DNA of 24,748 nt from an uncultured Collinsella sp. (GTDB lineage: Bacteria > Actinomycetota > Coriobacteriia > Coriobacteriales > Coriobacteriaceae): contig CABUGI010000019.1 in the NCBI GenBank assembly GCA_902491055.1, positions 1 through 24,748 on the forward strand, written 5' to 3'. Position 1 is the first letter of the stretch, and each line of letters opens with the position of its first letter. Below are positions 11,885 to 18,667 of the stretch, in pieces. Below the pieces are notes generated by a model that worked only from the letters and a program-made list of their open reading frames with translations, had not been told where the DNA came from and searched no databases. The position numbers were made by a program, and so were the translations under genes.

Positions 11885-11984
11885 GCGGCCCCCAGAGCTA
11901 CAATCTGTCATTCAAAAGGCAGGGCATGACCAAAAGGTCAATGCCCTGCCTTTTTCATGCCACCTTGTACGCTCTGGGGGCCGC
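11885..11984 (+). terminator. Nested intrinsic terminator after rpoC
   Basis: The inner stem AAAAGGCAGGGCAT (11914-11927) with ATGCCCTGCCTTTT (11941-11954), extended inward by GACC/GGTC around AAAA, ends in TTTTTC and is a strong Rho-independent terminator. It is enclosed by a second, perfect 14-bp inverted repeat: GCGGCCCCCAGAGC (11885-11898) with GCTCTGGGGGCCGC (11971-11984). The outer arms are not needed for intrinsic termination. Confidence 0.9.
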
Positions 11985-12027
11985 TCGCTTGCGTATGCTC
12001 AACCTGTTGCGTTCCATTGATCCCTTG

Positions 12028-12060
12028 CCAATAAAGGACAGGTTTATTTTGGTAGGTTTT
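12028..12060 (-). repeat. 33-bp intergenic repeat, left copy
   Basis: Matches the reverse complement of 13815-13847 at 29 of 33 positions, with an identical 18-bp core GGACAGGTTTATTTTGGT (12036-12053). The two copies face each other and enclose the sigma/anti-sigma gene pair. The sequence style recalls REP-type motifs linked to IS200-like (RAYT) transposases in other bacteria; no transposase is in this window. Confidence 0.8.
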
Positions 12061-12073
12061 TCCTGCTTGAATT

Positions 12074-12102
12074 TGAAACAATTCGTCCGGCCAGAGCGTA
12101 TC
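12074..12102 (+). promoter_or_regulatory. ECF-sigma-type promoter (TGAAAC-N17-CGTATC)
   Basis: TGAAAC (12074-12079) and CGTATC (12097-12102) with a 17-bp spacer fit the extracytoplasmic-function sigma consensus known from Bacillus sigma-W/M-type promoters (GAAAC and CGT). It sits just ahead of the ECF sigma gene, so positive autoregulation is the natural reading. Confidence 0.75.
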
Positions 12103-12150
12103 TATGGTGAGGGCCTCATCGATAATCATTAACGTCACCGGGAGGTGATT

Positions 12151-12669
12151 ATGGAAGAACAAGCATTTAGACAGGCGGTCGAAGATCACCGGGATGTCGT
12201 GTTTCGGATCGCATTGACGTACCTGCGCGATTGCGCCGATGCCGACGATGTTGCCCAAGACGTCTTTCTTAAGTTGCTTAAAAGCGATGGACACTTTGAA
12301 AGTCGGGAACATCTTCGTCGCTGGCTTATCCGGGTCACGATCAATGAATGCAAATCGCTCTTTCGAAAGCCATGGAGGCGTGTGGAGGATATTGAGAACC
12401 TGGCCGATTCGCTTTCGGCGGCGCAGGATGAGACCAAGGCGGTCCTGTCAGACGTTATGCGACTTCCGGAGCGATTCCGTGTTCCCATCGTGCTCTATTA
12501 CTATCTGGGCTTTTCGACCTCAGAGATTGCCGAGTTACTGCATGTGCCAGCCGCTACCGTTCGAACGCGTTTAGCTCGCGGTCGATCGAAGCTCAAATTC
12601 ATCCTAGAGGAGGGCGACCGTGAAATCCAATCAAATCAAGCGGGCCTTCGAGTCCATCCAAGCCGATAG
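12151..12669 (+). CDS. RNA polymerase sigma factor, ECF subfamily
   Basis: A 172-residue ECF sigma factor with only regions 2 and 4. Region 2 includes DADDVAQDVFLKLLKS (core binding, 2.2) and HLRRWLIRVTINECKSLFRK (2.3-2.4, promoter -10 recognition). Region 4 includes LPERFRVPIVLYYYLGFSTS and the helix-turn-helix EIAELLHVPAATVRTRLARG. The ATG at 12151 is chosen because GGAGG (12141-12145) is 5 nt upstream; the in-frame GTG at 12145 overlaps that site. The last 50 nt overlap the downstream membrane protein gene, a typical sigma/anti-sigma coupling. GC content and codon use are lower and looser than in the flanking ribosomal and polymerase genes, consistent with a separately acquired module. Its target genes cannot be inferred beyond its own promoter. 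Confidence 0.93.
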   Translation: MEEQAFRQAVEDHRDVVFRIALTYLRDCADADDVAQDVFLKLLKSDGHFESREHLRRWLIRVTINECKSLFRKPWRRVEDIENLADSLSAAQDETKAVLSDVMRLPERFRVPIVLYYYLGFSTSEIAELLHVPAATVRTRLARGRSKLKFILEEGDREIQSNQAGLRVHPSR

Positions 12670-13696
12670 CAATCTTGCAGATCGCGTCCTTAATACCGCT
12701 GCGGGTGAGCCGCTTCATCGAAAGGGCCACGCGAAGCCTCTCTATGTTGCCGTAATCGGATGTCTTGCCGGAGTGCTGGCGACCGGAGGAGTCGCCTACG
12801 CCGTCGTCAATTCCAGTTATTTTGCCTCTGCCTGGGGAAACCATGGAAACGGAGAGTCCATTACCTGGACTCAAGGTGGCTCGTCGGGGACTAAATATAC
12901 CTACACCAGAGAGTTTGGTGATGGTATCGCGCCCCAAAGCTTGGAGGGTTCAGTACAGAAGGTCAATCTGTCCGTCGAGGGCAACGGCTATACGCTTGAT
13001 ATCCATGAGATGGCAATCGACCAAAACGGCTGCGGAGCCGTGACGTTTACGTTGTCCAATCCAAATGGAGTTAACTACTACAAGCCAGCAGCAGAGATTG
13101 GCGAACTTGTTCTCTATGGTGAAGAAGAGCAGGGCATCGGCACGCCCGATATGAAGTTCGGCGAGGAATGGCCTGACACACGCAGCACAATTGATAAGGA
13201 CACATCAAGCGATACTGTCATTAATGGCACGATGTACTTTGCCGCTATGGATCGCGAGCGAGATTTGCAACATGCTGTCACCTGGAATATCCATTGGACC
13301 GAGGGTGAAGGTGAGAGTGCGAGGCGGTTTGAGGCGTCGACACCCGAGTTCAATATTGGAGCGTACGTCGATACAAAGGAACTCCGCTCCGGTGACTCGC
13401 CTCTTGAGATTAGCCCGTTTTCCATCCAGACGCACATCGATGATTTGGGCTATGAAGCAGTTGATAATAAGCTGACCGTCAGCTACAAGGATGGATCGGA
13501 GCAGATTATCGAAGATGACGACGCAGGGGTGTTCAACTTATATTTTTCTTATGAGCGCAATAGCGGAGAGAACATCTGGGTGCCAACGAAGTTGATTGAT
13601 GTCGATCAAGTTGTCTCGGTAACCCTTGAAATTGTGAGGTATACATCAACAGGGGAGACCGAAACGAAAGAGCCCTTTACCATCGTCTATTCGTAA
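12620..13696 (+). CDS. Single-pass membrane protein, probable anti-sigma factor
   Basis: A 358-residue protein starting at GTG 12620, with GAGGAGG just upstream inside the sigma gene. A short cytoplasmic segment (1-40, MKSNQIKRAFESIQADSNLA then a basic stretch RKGHAK) precedes one transmembrane helix (about 41-63, LYVAVIGCLAGVLATGGVAY). About 295 residues then lie outside, acidic and rich in Thr, Ser and Gly, with no cysteine-based zinc site. By position and topology it should hold the ECF sigma factor at the membrane and sense an external signal, but I do not recognise the extracytoplasmic domain and see no ZAS zinc-binding motif. The cytoplasmic part is short for a typical anti-sigma domain. 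It ends before an intrinsic terminator. Confidence 0.75.
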   Translation: MKSNQIKRAFESIQADSNLADRVLNTAAGEPLHRKGHAKPLYVAVIGCLAGVLATGGVAYAVVNSSYFASAWGNHGNGESITWTQGGSSGTKYTYTREFGDGIAPQSLEGSVQKVNLSVEGNGYTLDIHEMAIDQNGCGAVTFTLSNPNGVNYYKPAAEIGELVLYGEEEQGIGTPDMKFGEEWPDTRSTIDKDTSSDTVINGTMYFAAMDRERDLQHAVTWNIHWTEGEGESARRFEASTPEFNIGAYVDTKELRSGDSPLEISPFSIQTHIDDLGYEAVDNKLTVSYKDGSEQIIEDDDAGVFNLYFSYERNSGENIWVPTKLIDVDQVVSVTLEIVRYTSTGETETKEPFTIVYS

Positions 13697-13701
13697 GATT
13701 T

Positions 13702-13736
13702 GGGGTCGCTTCCTACTAGGGGAAGCGGCCTCTTTT
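13702..13736 (+). terminator. Intrinsic terminator after the anti-sigma gene
   Basis: GGTCGCTTCC (13704-13713) pairs with GGAAGCGGCC (13721-13730) with one U-G wobble, followed by TCTTTT. It is 7 nt after the stop codon and closes the sigma/anti-sigma operon. Confidence 0.85.
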
Positions 13737-13814
13737 GCGTTAAATGGAAACGCCGCCGATTTCCATGCGACAGATGAGAGCAGATCACCGCTGGAGCGCG
13801 ACGTTTCCCCAGAT

Positions 13815-13847
13815 AAAACCGACCAAAATAAACCTGTCCCTATTTGG
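13815..13847 (+). repeat. 33-bp intergenic repeat, right copy
   Basis: Inverted relative to the copy at 12028-12060: identical 18-bp core ACCAAAATAAACCTGTCC (13822-13839), 29 of 33 positions overall. It lies 28 bp before the second nested inverted repeat. Confidence 0.8.
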
Positions 13848-13874
13848 AAGGGAACGTTGCCCCGACAAGCACGT

Positions 13875-14015
13875 CGGATTCCCGGTCCGGGCGGCCCGCT
13901 GTTTAAGTTTGTCGCGAGTTCCGCACGCAAAGGAAAGCACTTAATGTGCTTTCCGTCTTGCGCAGGACTGTAGAGCAGCAAACTTAACCCCTGTGCCGCC
14001 TGGACCGGGAATCCG
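13875..14015. repeat. Long nested inverted repeat, copy 2 (E2)
   Basis: Outer arms 13875-13895 and 13995-14015 pair over 21 bp with one mismatch; further in, TTAAGTTT (13903-13910) pairs with AAACTTAA (13980-13987). The central 9-bp perfect stem (13932-13940 with 13946-13954) has the loop TTAAT (13941-13945). The outer arms are different in sequence from those of the copy at 903-1118, but the core shares AGTTT, TTCCGCACG, CACTTAATGTG and CAGGACT at matching distances. The central stem differs from copy 1 at four pairs, all compensated. No T-run follows. Confidence 0.88.
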
Positions 14016-14098
14016 CCCATGCGCACAGGAAGGGATCCCTTTTGTGTAGGGTTTGCGGAAATGTGCCCATTTTGGGATACGCCCGGCGGCGTGGTCTG

Positions 14099-14127
14099 TT
14101 GACGGCACAGCTAACGCCACGTATCCT
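14099..14127 (+). promoter_or_regulatory. Promoter of the rpsL-rpsG-fusA-rpsJ operon (TTGACG-N17-TATCCT)
   Basis: TTGACG (14099-14104) and TATCCT (14122-14127) are separated by 17 bp, giving a leader of about 90 nt to the rpsL start. The -10 hexamer is the same as the one proposed for the fab operon. Confidence 0.75.
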
Positions 14128-14220
14128 ATCGAACTGCGTGTTTCGTAGGGGGATGCTGACCCCTCGATTCAAGCCGTTGCACTTTACAGAAAGCTGGAAT
14201 CATTCGAGAAGGAGTACGCT

Positions 14221-14598
14221 TTGCCTACTATTAACCAGCTGGTTCGCCAGGGCCGTCGTTCCGTGCCCAAGAAGTCCAAGAACGCTGCTCTGCAGCACAA
14301 CTCCCAGAAGCGCGGCGTGTGCACCCGCGTCTTCACCACGAGCCCCAAGAAGCCGAACTCGGCTCTTCGTAAGGTTGCCCGTGTTCGCCTCGTCAACGGC
14401 ATCGAAGTTACTGCTTACATCCCGGGTGAGGGCCACAACCTGCAGGAGCACTCCATCGTGCTCGTCCGCGGCGGTCGTGTCCGTGACCTCCCTGGTGTCC
14501 GTTATCACGTCATCCGTGGCGCCTACGACGCTGCTCCGGTCCAGAACCGTATGCAGGCCCGTTCCAAGTACGGTGCTAAGCGCCCCAAGGCTAAATAA
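14221..14598 (+). CDS. rpsL: 30S ribosomal protein S12 (uS12)
   Basis: A 125-residue S12 of the decoding centre, beginning MPTINQLVRQGRR, with the conserved blocks QKRGVCTRV, TTSPKKPNSALRKV and PGEGHNLQEHSIVLVRGGRV. K43 is the usual lysine. Position 88, normally Lys in GRVKDLPG, is Arg here (GRVRDLPG, codon CGT); K88R (K87R in mature E. coli numbering) is a known streptomycin-resistance change. The start is TTG at 14221, preceded by AAGGAG (14207-14212); this gives the canonical N-terminus and no ATG fits. First gene of the str operon; rpsG follows after 73 nt. Confidence 0.97.
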   Translation: MPTINQLVRQGRRSVPKKSKNAALQHNSQKRGVCTRVFTTSPKKPNSALRKVARVRLVNGIEVTAYIPGEGHNLQEHSIVLVRGGRVRDLPGVRYHVIRGAYDAAPVQNRMQARSKYGAKRPKAK

Positions 14599-14671
14599 GC
14601 CAGATAACGTTTTGATACTTTCGCCGTGTGCCGCCTAAGCGCCGCACGGTAGACACTTAAGGAGATTTCAC

Positions 14672-15145
14672 ATGCCGCGTCGTGCAGCAGCTAATCGTCG
14701 TGAGGTTCAGCCTGACGCCGTTTACAACAACCGCCTGGTGACTCAGCTCATCAACAAGGTCCTTCTTGACGGCAAGAAGGCCACCGCTGAGCGCATCGTT
14801 TACACCGCTTTCGAGATCGTTGCCGAGAAGTCCGAGGGTGGCGACGCTCTCGCTACCTTCAAGAAGGCTATGGACAACGTCAAGCCCACGCTCGAGGTTA
14901 AGCCCAAGCGTGTCGGTGGCGCTACCTATCAGGTCCCGATGGAGGTCAACTCCCGTCGTTCCACCGCTCTGGGTATCCGCTGGATCGTCAACTTCTCCCG
15001 CGCTCGCAAGGAGAAGACCATGGCCGAGCGTCTCGCCAACGAGATCCTCGACGCTTCCAACGGCCTGGGCGCTTCCGTCAAGAAGCGTGAGGACGTCTTC
15101 AAGATGGCCGAGGCCAACCGCGCGTTCTCTCACTATCGTTGGTAA
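14672..15145 (+). CDS. rpsG: 30S ribosomal protein S7 (uS7)
   Basis: A 157-residue S7, the primary assembly protein of the 30S head and usual translational repressor of the str operon. It shows PRRAAANRREVQPDAVYNN, the region GGATYQVPMEVNSRRSTALG, and an ending RAFSHYRW, all characteristic of S7. The ATG at 14672 follows AAGGAG at 14658-14663. fusA starts 19 nt after its stop, a tight operon link. Confidence 0.97.
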   Translation: MPRRAAANRREVQPDAVYNNRLVTQLINKVLLDGKKATAERIVYTAFEIVAEKSEGGDALATFKKAMDNVKPTLEVKPKRVGGATYQVPMEVNSRRSTALGIRWIVNFSRARKEKTMAERLANEILDASNGLGASVKKREDVFKMAEANRAFSHYRW

Positions 15146-15164
15146 GTTAAGGTAAGGAACTAAC

Positions 15165-17264
15165 ATGGCTAAGCCTAAGTACAAGCTTTCCGATACCCGT
15201 AACATCGGCATCATGGCCCACATCGATGCCGGTAAGACCACCACGACCGAGCGTATTCTTTACTACACCGGTAAGACCCACAAGATCGGTGAGGTCCATG
15301 AGGGCGCTGCCACCATGGACTGGATGGTTCAGGAGCAGGAGCGCGGCGTAACCATTACCTCCGCTGCTACCACGTGCTTCTGGAACAAGGACGGTAAGGA
15401 CTACCGCATCCAGATCATCGACACCCCGGGCCACGTTGACTTCACCGCCGAGGTCGAGCGCTGCCTGCGCGTCCTCGATGGTGCTGTCGCCGTCTTCGAC
15501 GCCGTTGCCGGCGTTCAGCCCCAGTCTGAGACCGTTTGGCGTCAGGCTTCTACCTTCAACGTCCCCCGCATCGCCTTCATCAACAAGTATGACCGCGTGG
15601 GCGCTGACTTCTTCAACGCTATCGAGACCATGAAGGATCGTCTCGACGCTAACGCCGTGGCCGCTCAGGTCCCGATGGGCGCCGAGGACAACTTCTGGGG
15701 CGTCATCGACCTGGTCACCATGACTGCATGGGACTTCAAGGCCGACGAGAAGGGTATGACCTACCCCGAGCCGATGGACGAGATCCCGGCTGAGTTTGCC
15801 GACATCGCTGCCACCAAGCGCGAGGAGCTCCTCGACGCTGCTGCAAGCTTTGACGACGAGCTCATGGAGAAGATCCTCATGGAGGAGGACTTCACCGTCG
15901 AGGAGCTCAAGGCGGCTCTGCGTAAGGGCGTTCTGGCCAACGAGCTCAACCTCGTCTTCGTGGGCTCCGCCTACAAGAACAAGGGCGTTCAGGAGCTGCT
16001 CGACGCTGTCGTCGACTACCTGCCCAGCCCGCTCGACGTTGAGGCTGTCACCGGTACCGATCCGGACACCGGCGAGGAGATCCAGCGTCATCCTTCCTTC
16101 GACGAGCCCTTCTCCGGCCTGGTCTTCAAGATCATGACCGACCCGTTCGTCGGTAAGCTCACCTATGTCCGCGTTTACTCCGGCCGCGCCGAGTCCGGCT
16201 CCTACGTGGTCAACGCTTCCAACGGTCAGCGCGAGCGCCTCGGCCGCATCCTTGAGATGAACGCCGCCGAGCGTATCGACCGTGACGACGCTGCTGCCGG
16301 CGACATCGTCGCTTGCGTCGGCTTCAAGAACTCCACCACCGGTGACACCCTGTGCGCCGAGGGCAAGGAGATCGTCCTCGAGAAGATCGAGTTCGCTAAG
16401 CCCGTTATCGACGTTGCCATCGAGCCCAAGACCAAGGCCGAGCAGGACAAGATGTCCCTGGCTCTGACCAAGCTCGCCGAGGAGGACCCGACCTTCCAGG
16501 TGTCCACCAACCACGAGACCGGCCAGACCATCATCGCCGGCATGGGCGAGCTGCACCTCGAGATCATCGTCGACCGTCTGCTCCGCGAGTTCAAGGTTGA
16601 CGCTAACGTCGGTAAGCCCCAGGTTGCCTACCGCGAGACCGCTGGTCACGACGTCGAGAAGGCTGAGGGCAAGTTCGTCCGTCAGTCCGGCGGTCGCGGT
16701 CAGTACGGCCACGCCGTCATCAAGCTCGAGAAGATGGAGGAGGGCTTCGGCTACGAGTTCGTCAACGCTATCGTCGGCGGCGTCGTGCCCAAGGAGTACA
16801 TCCCGTCCATCGACAAGGGCATCCAGGAGGCCCTGAACACCGGTGTTATCGCCGGCTTCCCGGTCCTCGACGTTAAGGTCACCCTGTTCGACGGTTCTTA
16901 CCACGAGGTCGACTCCTCCGAGGCCGCCTTCAAGATCGCCGGTTCCATGGCTATCAAGGACGCCCTCAAGAAGTCCGATCCGCAGCTGCTCGAGCCGATC
17001 ATGGCTGTCGAGGTCGAGACCCCTGAGCAGTACATGGGCGACGTTATGGGCAACCTCTCCGGTCGCCGCGGCAAGATCGAGGGCATGGAGGATCGCAAGA
17101 ACAGCAAGCTCATCCGTGCCAAGGTGCCGCTGGGCGAGATGTTCGGTTACGCTACCGACCTTCGCTCCCAGACCCAGGGCCGTGCATCCTACACGATGCA
17201 GTTCGACTCTTATGAGCCCGCGCCCAAGTCCATCGTGGACGAGGTCATGAGCAAGAACGCCTAA
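15165..17264 (+). CDS. fusA: Elongation factor G
   Basis: A 699-residue translational GTPase that drives ribosomal translocation. G1 is AHIDAGKTTTTE (18-29), G3 is DTPGH (86-90) and G4 is NKYD (140-143). Domain IV/V signatures include GRGQYGHAVIKLE and DVMGNLSGRRGKIEGM. The G4 motif fits NKxD but has Tyr where bacterial EF-G usually has Met (NKMD). Length is typical. The ATG at 15165 has an AAGGAAC-type site upstream. It is the third gene of the operon; the next gene is rpsJ, not tuf. Confidence 0.98.
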   Translation: MAKPKYKLSDTRNIGIMAHIDAGKTTTTERILYYTGKTHKIGEVHEGAATMDWMVQEQERGVTITSAATTCFWNKDGKDYRIQIIDTPGHVDFTAEVERCLRVLDGAVAVFDAVAGVQPQSETVWRQASTFNVPRIAFINKYDRVGADFFNAIETMKDRLDANAVAAQVPMGAEDNFWGVIDLVTMTAWDFKADEKGMTYPEPMDEIPAEFADIAATKREELLDAAASFDDELMEKILMEEDFTVEELKAALRKGVLANELNLVFVGSAYKNKGVQELLDAVVDYLPSPLDVEAVTGTDPDTGEEIQRHPSFDEPFSGLVFKIMTDPFVGKLTYVRVYSGRAESGSYVVNASNGQRERLGRILEMNAAERIDRDDAAAGDIVACVGFKNSTTGDTLCAEGKEIVLEKIEFAKPVIDVAIEPKTKAEQDKMSLALTKLAEEDPTFQVSTNHETGQTIIAGMGELHLEIIVDRLLREFKVDANVGKPQVAYRETAGHDVEKAEGKFVRQSGGRGQYGHAVIKLEKMEEGFGYEFVNAIVGGVVPKEYIPSIDKGIQEALNTGVIAGFPVLDVKVTLFDGSYHEVDSSEAAFKIAGSMAIKDALKKSDPQLLEPIMAVEVETPEQYMGDVMGNLSGRRGKIEGMEDRKNSKLIRAKVPLGEMFGYATDLRSQTQGRASYTMQFDSYEPAPKSIVDEVMSKNA

Positions 17265-17324
17265 GTTCGAGCTCCCCGTTACGTAATCCGCGAGAACATC
17301 TCTCGCACTCTTTGGAGGTTTAAG

Positions 17325-17633
17325 TTGGCTACCCAGAAGATCCGCATTCGCCTCAAGGGCTATGATCACGAGGTCGTCGATCAGTCCGCGAAGCTCATCG
17401 TCGAGACCGCTCAGAAGACCGGCGCTCGCGTTTCCGGTCCTGTCCCCCTGCCCACCGAGCGCAACCTGTACACGGTTATCCGCTCGCCGCACGTGAACAA
17501 GGACTCCCGTGAGCAGTTCGAGATGCGCACCCACAAGCGCCTCATCGACATCCTCGACCCCACCTCGGGCACCGTTGATTCGCTCATGCGTCTCGACCTC
17601 CCCGCTGGCGTCGACATCGACATCAAGCTCTAA
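17325..17633 (+). CDS. rpsJ: 30S ribosomal protein S10 (uS10)
   Basis: A 102-residue S10 beginning MATQKIRIRLKGYDHEVVDQ, with the conserved SGPVPLPTERNLYTVIRSPH loop and FEMRTHKRLIDI. The start is TTG at 17325 after GGAGG; the N-terminus is canonical. S10 sits in the 30S head and is also the NusE partner of NusB in transcription antitermination. It usually heads the S10 operon, but here it is the last gene after fusA and is followed by a strong terminator and a convergent gene. Confidence 0.97.
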   Translation: MATQKIRIRLKGYDHEVVDQSAKLIVETAQKTGARVSGPVPLPTERNLYTVIRSPHVNKDSREQFEMRTHKRLIDILDPTSGTVDSLMRLDLPAGVDIDIKL

Positions 17634-17654
17634 GCGATATCGCTCATAGCTTAT

Positions 17655-17696
17655 AGAGCCCCGCTGCCATCTTGGTAGCGGGGCTCTTTTGTTTTG
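17655..17696 (+). terminator. Intrinsic terminator after rpsJ
   Basis: AGAGCCCCGCTGCCA (17655-17669) pairs with TGGTAGCGGGGCTCT (17673-17687) with one wobble and a 3-nt loop, followed by TTTGTTTT. It closes the str operon. The opposite strand lacks a T-run after the stem, so it is unlikely to serve birA. Confidence 0.93.
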
Positions 17697-17749
17697 AGTT
17701 TAGATTTTGGGATAGCGAATTCGTCTGCCGAGCTGATGGCTGCGGCGCC

Positions 17750-18526
17750 CTATTCGCTCAGGGGGCGCAAGGACGCTTCTTCGAAGTGGAAGACGCACAA
17801 GCCGCTCTCGGTCTCAATGCTTGCGCGGCCGCAATCGTCGACCGTTCTAAATATGCCGCGTGCCAGCTCGTCTCCAGCGGGGGAGCGGGCGATAACGTGC
17901 TCCCCAATCCAATTGAGGTGTGCGACATATTCGTCGTGGACGGGCGCGAGCGGTCCGGCGTTTTCTTCCATGGCGTTGAGACGCTCTGCCCACGCGTTCA
18001 CAGCGTTTACGACGGTGTGATAGACCTCCTTGAGTAACACATCGACGGCGGGAACGTTCTCGTTGAGATCCGAGAGACCGATTGCCGCCAGGCCGCCATC
18101 GGGCACCTCTTGGGGCGTGTAGTTTACGTTGACACCAATGCCGCAGACGGCGAAAGGTTTGCCTTCGTTATCGCGTGCGGCCTCGACCAGAATGCCGCCG
18201 AGCTTGCGTCCTCGCGCGACCAGGTCGTTGGGCCACTTGAGGGCTATTTCGCTTGCAAGGCCTTGCTTTTCGAGTGCTTCGAGCACCGCTAGGCCGCTGA
18301 CGGCGGCAAGACCAGAGTACTTTGCGGGATTAACGCATGGACGCAGGACAATCGAAAGCAATAGGTTGCCGGCGGTTGAATCCCACTTGTGGCCGCGCCG
18401 GCCGCGTCCTGCCGTTTGCGCGCGGGCGGCAAGTCCTGTGCCGTGCGGCGCACCCTGTTTTCCTGCCTCGAGCAGGTCATCGTTGGTCGATCCGGTTACA
18501 TCGACAATCGTTAATTGGGCATCCAT
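17750..18526 (-). CDS. birA: Biotin--[acetyl-CoA-carboxylase] ligase, monofunctional
   Basis: A 258-residue biotin protein ligase that activates biotin with ATP and attaches it to the biotin carrier AccB. It shows GSTNDDLLEAGKQGA, the biotinyl-AMP loop GRGRRGHKWDSTAGN, the KWPNDLV motif and GIGVNVNY, then a C-terminal SH3-like part. It lacks the N-terminal DNA-binding domain of bifunctional BirA, so it is not itself a repressor. The start at 18526 (ATG, MDAQLTIVDV) is chosen because AAGGAGGT lies upstream on the minus strand; an in-frame start at 18607 would add 27 residues without family likeness. It is divergent from the fab operon that encodes AccB, a meaningful pairing, and convergent with rpsJ. 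Confidence 0.93.
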   Translation of the reverse strand: MDAQLTIVDVTGSTNDDLLEAGKQGAPHGTGLAARAQTAGRGRRGHKWDSTAGNLLLSIVLRPCVNPAKYSGLAAVSGLAVLEALEKQGLASEIALKWPNDLVARGRKLGGILVEAARDNEGKPFAVCGIGVNVNYTPQEVPDGGLAAIGLSDLNENVPAVDVLLKEVYHTVVNAVNAWAERLNAMEENAGPLAPVHDEYVAHLNWIGEHVIARSPAGDELARGIFRTVDDCGRASIETESGLCVFHFEEASLRPLSE

Positions 18527-18619
18527 AGCGGCTGCTACCTCCTTATTGAATAAGTGAATGACGCAATGGTGTCGAGAGATAGACACAATGTGAAGCCTTT
18601 GTCGCATTTGGACAATTTA

Positions 18620-18637
18620 ATGTTAACACGTCAACAA
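18620..18637. promoter_or_regulatory. Candidate fab/birA operator, site 1
   Basis: ATGTTAACACGTCAACAA contains an imperfect palindrome (TGTT-AC and GT-AACA halves). It matches the site at 18668-18685 at 17 of 18 positions. It lies where the -35 region of the fabH promoter should be, and on the minus strand it contains TTGACG, a possible -35 for birA. Confidence 0.6.
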
Positions 18638-18651
18638 AGACTGAAATGCGT

Positions 18652-18657
18652 TATCCT
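18652..18657 (+). promoter_or_regulatory. Candidate -10 of the fab operon (TATCCT)
   Basis: TATCCT is identical to the -10 proposed for rpsL. No good -35 lies 17 bp upstream; the operator-like site 1 occupies that place. A start near 18663 would put site 2 just inside the leader. Confidence 0.4.
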
Positions 18658-18667
18658 CTCTTGGTCG

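Larger units (their letters stand above)
11841..12150. other. 310-bp rpoC-sigma factor intergenic region
   Basis: No gene is visible. In order it contains a hairpin CCGCCGTTC-TAAC-GAACGGCGG (11847-11868) without a T-run, the nested rpoC terminator (11885-11984), one copy of a 33-bp repeat (12028-12060), an ECF-type promoter (12074-12102), and the sigma gene ribosome-binding site. Confidence 0.85.
13697..14220. other. 524-bp intergenic region upstream of rpsL
   Basis: No convincing gene. It holds a terminator (13702-13736), a small hairpin ATGGAAA/TTTCCAT (13743-13765), the right copy of the 33-bp repeat (13815-13847), the second nested inverted repeat (13875-14015), the rpsL promoter (14099-14127) and a leader of about 90 nt. 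Confidence 0.85.

Noticed and set aside
12028..13847. The inverted 33-bp repeats as terminal repeats of a transposon
   Set aside because: No transposase lies between them, no target-site duplication is evident, and the left copy lies before the sigma promoter as a typical intergenic repeat would. An inserted unit remains possible but a transposon is not supported.
13743..14040. Reading the region before rpsL as a remnant transposase or other broken gene
   Set aside because: No frame in this stretch shows transposase or other protein motifs; its content is repeats and hairpins.
15147..17534. A 795-codon minus-strand frame across fusA and rpsJ
   Set aside because: Same codon-bias shadow of highly expressed sense genes; no family features.
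17672..18607. Plus-strand frames opposite birA
   Set aside because: BirA motifs on the minus strand are clear and its start has a strong ribosome-binding site; the plus frames have neither.
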